A DNA stretch of 64,000 nt, taken from Taenia hydatigena. Its lineage: Eukaryota; Platyhelminthes; Cestoda; Cyclophyllidea; Taeniidae. This document shows positions 12,565 to 22,174 of this stretch, piece by piece. Where the stretch lies: the NCBI GenBank assembly GCA_036345935.2, contig JADWOT020001862.1, positions 1-64,000 of the forward strand, written 5' to 3'. The stretch's first letter is position 1. Each line of letters starts with the position of its first letter. Made by a program: the position numbers and the translations under genes. The notes under the pieces were generated by a model. That model ran no database searches, was not told where the DNA came from, and saw only the letters and a program-made list of their open reading frames with translations.

Positions 12565-13069
12565 CTGCACAAATGGGAAAACGTCGGTTTGTCGTTAGTG
12601 CTGAGAGAACCTTAAAGCTTCTTCTGTTCCATTATGCCCTACTTGAATCCAATTAAATAAAAGCAAATGTAAACTGTTTAGGCATCAAAGCGATTAAATA
12701 AATGCTAGCTGCTAAATGTATACGAGATGTTTATGGGTTAGTAGGCAGAGGGTAGACCTACACGATTTTGTTTAGTTAGTGGCGGATTGAGCATCACGAT
12801 AAAATTACTTATCTATACGGATTCATACATTACGACTGCATGTTGGCGCTAGTTCCTATTTTTACGTGATCTGGGATAGCTAAACTTCTAAAACATTTAT
12901 GGGGTACTACAAAAACGTTGGCAAAACATGAAAAGTGCAGAAGAAAAATATCCACTGAGCAAACTGCTTCTAATAATCCATTAGTCTGCAATGGTACGAG
13001 CCGATATGCCAATCGTCCTTATTATTATATACGTACGCAAGGCCTCTGATTAAGACTGCAAAGAGAAGC

Positions 13070-13130
13070 TAATTGTTTAGAGCAGAACCATTTGACACGA
13101 ATAGATTTAGCATCAATTGCGCCTAAGACC
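13070..13130 (-). pseudogene. possible second fibronectin type III fragment
   Basis: On the same strand and about 0.5 kb upstream of the fibronectin exon, the frame reads AIDAKSIRVKW, which fits the B-C strand signature of this domain. The flanking residues do not continue the fold, so at most a decayed exon remains. Confidence 0.25.
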
Positions 13131-13994
13131 GCCCAGAGGTGTGTGCAGACTGAGGAATGCATAAATACCAACCGGTTAATTAAGCCCTGAAATCGCTTGC
13201 AGAAAACATTGTTTAATTGTTGCCAAATGATTTGCGGATTGATGAATTTCGTGAAAACAAGAGCTGCAACCACTTTTTTCAATTCGCAGTCGATTGTCAA
13301 TCCTGATGAGCCATCGCCTTGGATGAATTCATCCCGCATAACTCCATTAGGGTGATAAACCAGATATGCATGTTTATAATTGGCATAATATCATTGAAGA
13401 CTTAGCTTCAGATCGAACTCAATTACTCGGTTCTCCTGCATCAAGCATAAATACTGCCCAATAATTTTATCTGTTACACAAATAAACCGAGACATTGACT
13501 GTTAAGGCAAGATATCGCAGAAGTCATGAATTTAGAGCAAATTTCTGCTAATGGGTGTTATGTTCTTTGCGAGCGACTTATGTGTGCAATGGAAGAGGCT
13601 ACATGGGCATCATTGGCTAATATAGAGTTTGATTACAAGTGGAAGACAAATAACCCCTAGATGTAAATGCACTCCTAAACAACGTGCGTTGCTGCATTGC
13701 ATCAACCACACAAGTTGTCATCGTGCGTGCAAACCATTAAATAACGGCACGATAAGCACCACAGATGAATCAGGTCTAGCGGTTCGGTAAGGTCCAACAC
13801 TGGCTTGTGATCTACGACCTCTACATTAGCAAGGCCATCACCGTTCATAGAACATTGCTATACGACACCTGAAATGTCAGCCGAAAATGTTGGCGTCATG
13901 CGAGCATCGATGGTGATCGGCAAGCACGGGTGTAGAGCTAAAAGTGCAGGGAGCACGAGGGCTACACGAGACAATTAGAGACAAGGCGACTGGC

Positions 13995-14029
13995 ATATAA
14001 GTGGGCACACCTCAGAGCGCAAGTCAGTA
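13995..14029 (+). promoter_or_regulatory. core promoter: TATA box and initiator
   Basis: ATATAAG lies at 13995-14001, and TCAGTA, close to the animal initiator TCAGTY, at 14024-14029. The distance from the TATA T at 13996 to the initiator A at 14026 is 30 bases, the usual spacing. The first ATG after this start is 14053, the start of the tryptophan-rich frame. Confidence 0.55.
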
Positions 14030-14052
14030 TCAAGGAAAGCAGAGACAAAGAA

Positions 14053-14262
14053 ATGGTGTGGGGAGGTTGGCCATGCTCGTATCCGTGGAAGTGGGCACCG
14101 TGGGGAGAGTTTGAGAAGGGTTCACAATATGGACGGAAGTGGGCATTGTGGTCTGTGCAGAAGCCGCACTGCTGGTCGCCGTGTGAGTGGTCCTGGGAGA
14201 AGAAGCCGCAATGGTGGTCGCCGTGTGGCCAGCCGTGGGGATGGTCGCAGCAATGGTGGTAA
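14053..14262 (+). CDS. tryptophan-rich small protein, unknown function
   Basis: A 69-codon frame starting at the first ATG of a predicted short transcript, with G at -3 and +4. Sixteen of 69 residues are Trp and four are Cys. The motif W-(S)PC-x-W-x-W recurs three times (WPCSYPWKW, WSPCEWSW, WSPCGQPWGW), and K-W-A-x-W recurs twice. A 14-codon DNA repeat is visible (copies at 14161 and 14203). There is no signal peptide or membrane segment; the protein ends QQWW. The reverse strand gives a His/Gly-rich frame but without any ATG, and the TATA box, initiator and AATAAA all point to the plus strand. I know of no matching family. Such a composition could suit a structural, adhesive, eggshell or membrane-active protein, but function is open. 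Confidence 0.55.
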   Translation: MVWGGWPCSYPWKWAPWGEFEKGSQYGRKWALWSVQKPHCWSPCEWSWEKKPQWWSPCGQPWGWSQQWW

Positions 14263-14429
14263 ACAGCAACCACCACCGAGGCTGTGCTCACACCGACACT
14301 TGTGAAGGCGCCTCCACGTGCCAAGGAGGTGAAGGAGCTAGTCGGCGGTGTACATGCCCTCCTCTACTTCTCTCTTGCTCTGAACGCTCAACTAATGCTA
14401 TTATTCCTGTTTATCACTTGAAACTGCTT

Positions 14430-14435
14430 AATAAA
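14430..14435 (+). terminator. polyadenylation signal AATAAA
   Basis: AATAAA 168 bases after the stop of the tryptophan-rich frame. With the initiator at 14026 it defines an unspliced transcript of roughly 430 bases. Confidence 0.5.
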
Positions 14436-14459
14436 TGATTAGACATCTTTGCTTCAGCT

Positions 14460-15590
14460 TACGCCGAGCTCCCCTCTGGCATTTCCTTGTTGAGTACGCG
14501 GAACGCATTGGCAAATTAAACCAGAGGTGACTTTTTCTCGTATTATTGCACTTGACTGTTTCAGGGTTTCGATTATTTTGTACTTACCCGTCATAGGGTT
14601 TTAGTGCTAGACTTTGGATCTCCTCTGCTATAGTGTTAAAAGCGTTATAGGTGCTCATCTAGAATGAATTGCGAAAACTAAAACATGCCTTACTCTTATT
14701 GCTTGGCTTTGAAGTGTTGTAAGTAGCGTTGAAACTCTTGCGGCCGGATAAAATACACAGGAGGCTAGGCTAGGATATTTAGCTTAGAAATTTGAATGCG
14801 TTTACTTATTTCTGGTTGCCTTAAGCGGGATTTTCTAATCGACCGTAAGTGCTTGAAATTGTGCTGCGATGCAGTCGTGACACTGTTGATGACTTGTCAT
14901 AGTTAACAACGATGATTGTTTTAAATTGCAACCCAATAAATTGCTGTCGCTTGCGGCTGGTAGTGCACTTCCAGGAAGGAATTTGTGAGCGGATGGATTG
15001 GCGTCTCCACTTAACGGCTACACGCCACTACTCGACCGCAAAGTCGATTCGTAACGTAGCCTTATCTGGGGGCATAAATGTGGATTGGCTTACTGCGATC
15101 CACTAGGTGATTACTCTCTCTACTACTACCACTTTTACCAGTAATGACCATGACAAACACATTCCTTCGCTAACCACCATAAGCATTAACCAGTGGCTCG
15201 AGAATAAACTAGAGAACATATCTTATTAAAATAAGCACAAGTAATTAATGGGTTCCTGATGTCTCTGATACCCTTGAAAGTTTATATTCTTAAACAGGAG
15301 TTGGGATGGAACTGCACAACAATCGTACAGACCCACCCTTTTCAACAGCGCACTAAAAATACTAGCATGTCGCTGATGGCTATCCCATCTGAAAACTATT
15401 CTTCATACTTTATCTCTAGGTGCAGTGACTTTGCCTTCGAAATGGCAGAATTCTCCTGTAACTGTAGGTGGCTATGTCGAGCCCTTTTAAGAGGCAGTGA
15501 GAAGTGACACCTTGGTGATACAGCCCACCACATTGTCACAATTATCGTCGTCTGCAGGAGCCTTTTATTTGGATTGCGCTGTACAAGTCT
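14460..15590. other. stretch without supported gene
   Basis: Short plus-strand frames near 14.9 and 15.3 kb have no splice or motif support. Nothing else is seen. Confidence 0.4.
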
Positions 15591-15598
15591 TGACGTTA

Positions 15599-15736
15599 AT
15601 GATGGCGCCGTTCAACTGGCAGCAACTCATGCTGCAACAACAGCAGTCCTTTGGCAACGCAAATGAGAATCTCCAATTCCACTTGAGTGGGCTTGAACCA
15701 CCCGCATTTTCAGATAGTACGCTGTGGAAATTTTAG
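15599..15736 (+). pseudogene. possible LTR-retrotransposon gag N-terminus remnant
   Basis: From a double ATG the frame reads FNWQQLMLQQQQSF, then a short variable part and PPAFSDSTLWKF before a stop. Gypsy-type gag proteins of invertebrates often begin with a Gln-rich helix followed by a P-x-F...S-x-x-x-W segment, and this resembles that layout. No protease, reverse transcriptase or terminal repeats were found downstream to 18 kb, so if correct it is a dead fragment. Confidence 0.3.
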
Positions 15737-15739
15737 CCT

Positions 15740-18090
15740 CCTGGTCATTTGTCATCTTTGCTTTTGACTATTCAAAAAAGTCGCGCTCAGCTCTTCTCAA
15801 TTCGACTGAGTGATTTTACGCCTTTTTTCCTTTTTTTGTCCATTTAGAAATAGGAATCCGATACGCTGCATCCCTTCGCCTCACCACTAGCGAGCATTCA
15901 CGAATTCGTCTAATTTTAGGCTCTCACTTTCTCCGTAGACTCGTTAGCCGTGAGGCAATGACAAGGAGTCCTAAAGGCTTCAACTTGTTCATCTATCATT
16001 TCCCGCTGGAGTATGGTGCAATGGACTCACTTCATACTGCTTGCCGTTTGGCCAATTGATAGTTTAGTGGCGTATGAACACAAAGTAACGAACCGGAGGA
16101 AACGCTCTCATGCAATGGATTAAATGCCTATAAAATGTCTACGTTCTCTGCTGATCGCAGGATTTGTTAGCTGTGACAGATCATTGGGTGCACAGAACGC
16201 GATACGCACCATGAATAACCAATGTTGTGGGAAGGTAAATATTAAGAGCTAAGCTGCAGTTAGAGGCAGAACTTTTGTAAGCCACTGCCCTTAACGACTA
16301 TAGTAACACCTACTTGTTTGCCTTTCTGTACATTTTGGTGTCTTAGAAATTGATCTGAACCGATATGTCCCACAATTTGGCGCTGCTCAGCAGACTGTTG
16401 ATTGATTTTCATCTTTTTTAAAAATCTGCACCAACTTTGTGAAGTAGCATATCTGCCCGAGGGTAAGTAGCCTGCTGCATCTTAAGCATCTCAGCCTGCT
16501 CCGACTTTTAGATTAAAATAATCTCTTAGGTTTTGGTGCTCTAGCACGAAGTCTTGGATACCATCTCTGCGTTTGCATGGGTGTCATCGGGTTATTTGGC
16601 TTTTGATCTCATCAAAGTTGATTCCTAAATTTCCGATGCCACTGTTGTGTTGCATGACTATCACCTTGTGTGAATGCGATGGAATCAATGCAGCCTGGCA
16701 GGGAGTTGCGCACCATGCGCCAACTATTTTTGAATCACTTTGTCAGCGGCTGCATTCCATGCAAAATTTTGACACCACTACTAAGTTGGTCAGTGAAGGG
16801 CGGCAATGAGAGCTGGTGTAAGGCTTAGGATTTTCGACAAATTTCTTGCTATATCAGCAAAATTTGTTGGTTCGTCGGCTCTTAATGCAACAAATCGTGA
16901 AAAGGTAGATTTTTAGGGAATGACGATCCGAACGGTTCGCGAATTACAAAGGTCAGAGGCATAAAACCTTTTCCTACCCATCCGCCATATTAGAAAAGGC
17001 AACGCTTCTGAATTCTGTGCCACTTCAATAAAATGGCCTAGTGTATCTTAACATGGCAAAACAGTCCACTAAATTTCATTTACCATCCAACTATTCCGGA
17101 TAAATGTCCATTTAAAACGCATCCACTCGTTTCAACTTTTTGGCACATTTAAATTGACGTTGCAATCTAAGCACCTCTTAAACCATTAAAATGTCAAGAA
17201 AAATTCTAATTCCCTTTCTTGAGAAGCAAGAAAATTTGAGAAAACCGGGTCCACTGTGTCAAACGAACACAATTATTAGCGTTTGCAGATATTAAATGAT
17301 TCAAAAAGGCTACTCTCATCTAGTGTGCTTCAAAGTTAAGCGACGTAATGCCTAATCTTTTACACGAAGCGCCTTCATGTTCGTGTCCTTCTTCACCTTG
17401 TGTAACTGGGTCCTTCCGCAATTTTTATCGACCCACTGACTGTAGCGAATGAATATGGAATAGGAAAATATAAAATTGATGGAGATCGATCACAATTGGG
17501 GCTATTCACTTCTAACTTACTCCACAAGTTCGTTCTAACCAGCCATTTTAAGCACGTCTATTACAACAGGCAGTGATGTCTGCCCCAGTGACTACCATCA
17601 GCATAGGTGCGTCAAAACATAGATGGTGACTTAGGGACGTTCATGTTTAAGGTCCACAGTGGAATCTACGAAGCTTTATAAGTGACCATCGAGCGACACA
17701 GTGCTACTTATCAGGCTTTGCCTGTGCCTTCAAGACGTGCCCAACCAGTACACTTTCAACACAAGAAATGGCGTCTATCTCAACTGGAACTTAGAAGTGA
17801 CTTAAATTTAGGCCAAAAGCAAAAGAGGGATTGAAAGTGACTGGAGAACCTTGAATCGAAATCGACCGAACATGGTACAATGTTTTAAGCACTTAGCCAT
17901 ACAGAGCAATGTGTTCGACAGATCGCTCCTGGATTCTCTTAAGGCGGGTAGAAGTTTTTGTTGAGGATAGGCCATCCACTGACACAATTGCTAACACGGA
18001 TATCATCAGTCAGTGGGCATTTTAACTACAAGGAAAGCCATTTCCTATCCCTCTATAAACAGCCACCACTTGAGCTTGTGACCCTTTCTC
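15740..18090. other. stretch without supported gene
   Basis: No frame here gives a recognisable domain. Around 18.09-18.19 kb a pyrimidine-rich acceptor (TTTCTCTTCAG) precedes a short hydrophilic frame (SSEIEEKVEGAKQAKS), which might be a small exon but is too short to claim. Confidence 0.35.
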
Positions 18091-18211
18091 TTCAGGACTT
18101 CCTCAGAGATTGAGGAGAAGGTGGAAGGAGCAAAGCAGGCCAAATCCACTATCGCGCAGAACAACTTCGGTCACGAGAGATAGTTCAAGTAAGCCTGTGC
18201 ATTCTTCCACC

Positions 18212-18547
18212 TCACCCAATGGCTTGAAGGTCAAAGTCATTAAAATCGTAATCACATACATGTTTGCCTATTAAACGTAAGCTCAATGCATTTTTGAATA
18301 TTTTTAGGTAGTTCCATATAGTCGTGGACAAATTTCTTTGACTTTCTTGCACAGCGTTTCCCAATGCCAAATCAAAACAACCAGCAATAAATCTGTTGGG
18401 TGATTTCAAGCATCTGCGTCGTTCCTTGGATGACCACTCACTGGATACTGCCTTTCTCTTGGATGCAGGGCCACGCCACTCCCAAGAGTCACACAATAAG
18501 GGAAAGAGAACATCCGCTAATGTTGCGTCCTCATTAATAGCACTCAT
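18212..18547 (-). CDS. duplicated unknown exon, copy 1
   Basis: A 111-codon minus-strand frame from ATG. The first part, ending KRKAVSSEWSSKERRRC and ...PNRFI, has a homologous copy at 32380-32690. There the matching peptide (KRKATSSEWPLDKQRRRLK) ends in ...GFI directly at a consensus donor (GTAAGT). In this copy the donor has been lost and the frame runs on into sequence that is intronic in the other copy, so the last 50 or so codons are probably not original coding sequence. Basic, Ser-rich; family not recognised. Confidence 0.4.
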   Translation of the reverse strand: MSAINEDATLADVLFPLLCDSWEWRGPASKRKAVSSEWSSKERRRCLKSPNRFIAGCFDLALGNAVQESQRNLSTTIWNYLKIFKNALSLRLIGKHVCDYDFNDFDLQAIG

Positions 18548-19659
18548 TGCAATTTGAACAAACCCGTGACAGAATGCATCAACTCAGTCACTGCTAGAAA
18601 AAATGAGGATTTATTTCAGGATCTAAGTATTACTCCTAAATTTTGATCTTCTTCCCAACTTCTGGTCAGAGATATTTTCGTTCCTACTTAGCGCACCGCT
18701 GGAGACGTTCATTGACTAGTAGCCTATAGCAAGTCGATTTGTGCCGAATTACAAACTGCGTTTAAAACAGGAAGGCTGATACAAATAGTTTTATTTTAAG
18801 TTTTGGACTGGTATTTATCCAACTTGATACCATTTTTCATTTGCGGAAAGCGCATTGTGCTGCCACTCTAAATGCAATCATAATAAACATGCAAAGCTCA
18901 AGATAATTTTATTGTAGCTTTGGTAAGGTGGATAGAAATTTGGAAGAGCCTTAGTATGGTAGGCGATGGGACCTGTCGATCAACCAGCTAAGACGAATCG
19001 GAACAGAGGCACACGATGAAGAAGATGCACCCACCCAATAACCTACTTTGATGACGATTATTTAAGGCTGTTTACAGCCGCCCCATTTAGTGACTGCTTG
19101 ACTGCATCCTCAAATCGGTGCATTAGTCACTAAAAGCTCTGAAGACGACAATACAAACAGGAATAGCGTATGCACAACAGCATTTTTTCTGGGCTATTCT
19201 GGACCTTAAAATCTGCTGTTTGCTGCATTAGGCCTTAGGAACAGTCTAATTAGTACCATCGGTGCGCTTTCAGTTGTGATGGGCACACGGAATGCGTTGA
19301 ACGGTTCAGTACATAACCAACCTGAAAGTCCTAATTGTGCCACGAATTATGCCATTATTTTGCTCATATTTTTAAGTGCTTACTTTGGGAGATGCTTATG
19401 AATAACTATTCTTGACTGACATACGTCCGCCATGGAGAGGCTAGTAAGAACATCTTTATGGCTGATCGAAAGACTCAATTGAGATGCCTCATGGGTTTTT
19501 CAGCTTACCCCTATTTTTTAAAACCGTACAAATCAAGTGCATGTCAAATATATTTCATATGGCGCGAATAAGGCATTATGAAACATATGCCAGTTAGTAG
19601 AACATTATCTACGCCAATGAAAACTTTTTATTATGATTGGTTTAATTTTCTCGTTTAAT

Positions 19660-19992
19660 TTTGTTGTGGAATGTGAAGAAAAGGCTGACGGTGGGTACAA
19701 TTGTACTGTGCGCAATAAGGAGCACAACGACTTAAATTAGGCGCAGCAACACCTCCTGCGTCACAGTATCTGCAAGTTCTGCTTATGCATGCAGTGTTTT
19801 GAGGGTCTAAACACGCTTTTAGAAATAGGATGCTACACAAAGATAAACAAAGGCAAGGTTGGATTGCATTCCCTGTTCATTGTCCACCCAGTAAAGCCAA
19901 TCACACATACTTGTTACCTTTCTATTCCAATAAAGGGCATAAATGTCGACAATTTGCACCTCCACTTCACTAGCATCTTGAGGCGCTGCTAA
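19660..19992 (+). pseudogene. zinc-finger family fragment (fingers 1-2)
   Basis: Homologous in order to the gene at 58.3-59.0 kb: DGGYNCTV...EHNDLN, then a stop, then QQHLLRH, then MQCFEGLNTLLE matching its second finger. The first finger has lost its second Cys, and an in-frame stop interrupts it, so this copy is dead. It has the opposite orientation to the fragment at 21.0-21.3 kb. Confidence 0.6.
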
Positions 19993-21009
19993 AGTGTGTA
20001 AACGCTATGGAACCCTCTGCGTCTAATAGAATGACCCGCTTGCCCACAATAAAACAACCGTTCTGCTGATCAATTAGCTGGCCCTTGCTTTCAAATTTAT
20101 TAACCTTCCCGCTGCTGTCATCAATTCTACTACTAACGCCAGACATGAGGACAAGAATTTTTCTCCAATAAGCTCTTGGGTAACTACATGCGCCACAAAA
20201 CTTAATTGTTTGTTTGTCTAACTATCCTGCTTCCGTGTTACTTACTACTTCCTTCCTGCAATCGTTGTTAATAATGTCTGCATGCATCATAGTTGACGTC
20301 ATCTTATTTTCTATCAGGTGAGTTTTGCCTAAGCGATTCTGAAAAATATTAAAGGCAAACGCATCAAATGCGATAAGAGATGTTATCTTTCTTCAAATCT
20401 TTGGCCCAAGAGAGTGATTAGGTTAAGGCCTCCTAATTTAAGTGGAATTAGAAGCGTATTTACAAGTTATCCACTTCTTCTAAAAGAGTCCAATGTTTAC
20501 GATGACGCCTGCTTATTCATGGGATTGGTGGAGCCCAAATGCTGCTTGCCTGGCTGTTGATGGGTGTTTCATTCATCCACGAGCAAGAACTAGGCTTCAT
20601 TAATTCACCAGAACCGCTACAGCAACGAGAAACTCTTACTTCTTTCCTGACTCCTCTACACCAATTTAATAAAAATTCTCTATCATTATAAGGAAAAGAG
20701 AAGCTCCTAAGATGTGTGATGCATTTACGATATCCGTCTTTTGATTGCTACGACTAGTCAAATTTACCATGAGACAACTTAATACACCATGTGCATTGCT
20801 TCTTGGTGTCGCGCAAGCCGGTCTACATGGATCGATTCGCAATGTTCTAAAATGCTTCCTGCACGATTAAAGTAATGATGTTTTGATGAAGGTCGTCATT
20901 AAAAAAAATCAATGCTTAGCAACACTTTTGAGGGGATTTTTCCTTCCTCCGTTTTCGTGTTTTATTCTCTTGTTGAGACATTTCAATTACGGTAAAGAGG
21001 CAAATGCAC

Positions 21010-21285
21010 ACACCTATCCTAAAAATTGCTAGTGTCATTTGCATTACTTTGCAGCGAAAGACGAAACAGTCTCCTCTTTATCTGCGTTATCAAGACAATA
21101 GCCTTTGGGATCGAATTCAGCCCGAAGAAGACAAAAGTGCAACCGTTTAACGACAGTTCGTTACTTTGGATGCTTCTGTTCCTAGCGGAATAAAGCCACA
21201 TCCAGCCGGTCATAATTAAATTAGTAGATAATGCAGCAGTAATTTTTTGCTTCGCTGTTCTCTTTGGGCACATGGAAATTAGTAT
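21010..21285 (-). pseudogene. zinc-finger family fragment (finger 3 exon)
   Basis: DNA alignment to the third-finger exon at 58275-58539 is continuous over about 160 bases. Translation in the matching frame shows YDRLDVAL and QKHPK where the intact copy has FDRLAVVL and QQHPT, with two in-frame stops. It is a decayed copy. Confidence 0.55.
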
Positions 21286-21327
21286 TTTCCATTTTTCCTA
21301 AGCTTGTGGGTTTTTCAAATTTTTGGA

Positions 21328-21540
21328 ATGTATGTCAAGGACACATTTTCATCTTTGAAAAAAACAAACGCAAAAGCCGCAAAAGTTGTCTGCAATGAAA
21401 TCTCATTCGAGGATGAGCTGCAAATAGCTATTACTGTGGCGCAGAAGAAGCTAATACCTTCTAACCTAATCTTTATACCCTTCATCGTGAACAGCACAAT
21501 TGAATGCGCTGTCAGCCTTTTATGCTCTCCACGAAATTGA
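21328..21540 (+). CDS. candidate small ORF abutting the 48-bp array
   Basis: A 70-codon frame from ATG with a Lys-rich first half and a hydrophobic C-terminal part (NLIFIPFIVNSTIECAVSLL). The stop falls inside the first unit of the tandem array, so the frame may be a chance opening or a gene truncated by array growth. No family recognised. Confidence 0.25.
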   Translation: MYVKDTFSSLKKTNAKAAKVVCNEISFEDELQIAITVAQKKLIPSNLIFIPFIVNSTIECAVSLLCSPRN

Positions 21541-22170
21541 AAAGCACGAAATAAAATTGACTGGGACGAAATTGACTTCATGAAGCAAATAGCATGAAAC
21601 AGAGTTTAAGTTACGAAATCGATTCACGAAGCCTAAAAGCATGAAATGGAGCCGATGGAGAAGAGTCTGGTTTTATGAAGCGGAGAGGCATGAATAGAGT
21701 TAATGGATTCAAAATTGATTTCAAGGAGCCGAAATAAATGAAATGGGGTGGACAGAGATGGAATTGATTTTAGAGTGCCCATGCGCATGAAATGAATCAG
21801 CCGGGACGAAATTGAATTCACGAGGTTTAAAAGCATGAAACAGAGTCGAAGTAAATAAAATTGATTTCACGAAGCCAAAAAGCTTGAAATGGAGTCGACG
21901 TTGAAAAAATTGACTTCACTAATTTGAAAAGCATGAAGTGGAGCCGACGGTGAGGAATTTGATTTCACGTAGTCGAATGCATGACATTGAGTTGGTGGAG
22001 ACGAGGTAGATTTTTATTAATCGAAAGGCTTAAAATGCATCCTATGGAGACGAAATTGGCTTAACGAAGTCACAAAGCATGAAACGGAGCTGATGAGGAT
22101 GAAATTGATTTCACTAAGTCACAATGCATGAAATCGAACCAACGGTTTTGAAATTGATTTTAAAGGTTAC
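21530..22170. repeat. tandem array, about 13 units of 48 bp
   Basis: The unit resembles GACGAAATTGATTTCACGAA, then GTCAAAAAGCATGAAATGGA, then GCCGACGG. The GCATGAAA anchor recurs near 21543, 21592, 21639, 21688, 21738, 21786, 21833, 21883, 21931, 21979, 22031, 22078 and 22126, with spacings of 47-52. A 48-base unit equals 16 codons (reading about DEIDFTKSKSMKWSRR), but indels now break every frame. Confidence 0.85.
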
Positions 22171-22174
22171 ATGA

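Noticed and set aside
13962..14324. His/Gly-rich minus-strand frame (HPHGWPHGDHHC and onwards)
   Set aside because: It has no ATG in frame, and all transcription signals point to the plus strand. It is most likely the mirror of the Trp codons (TGG read as CCA and neighbours).
15740..18090. Remaining gag-pol of a retrotransposon after the gag-like fragment
   Set aside because: I searched for reverse transcriptase, protease and RNase H signatures by eye and found none.
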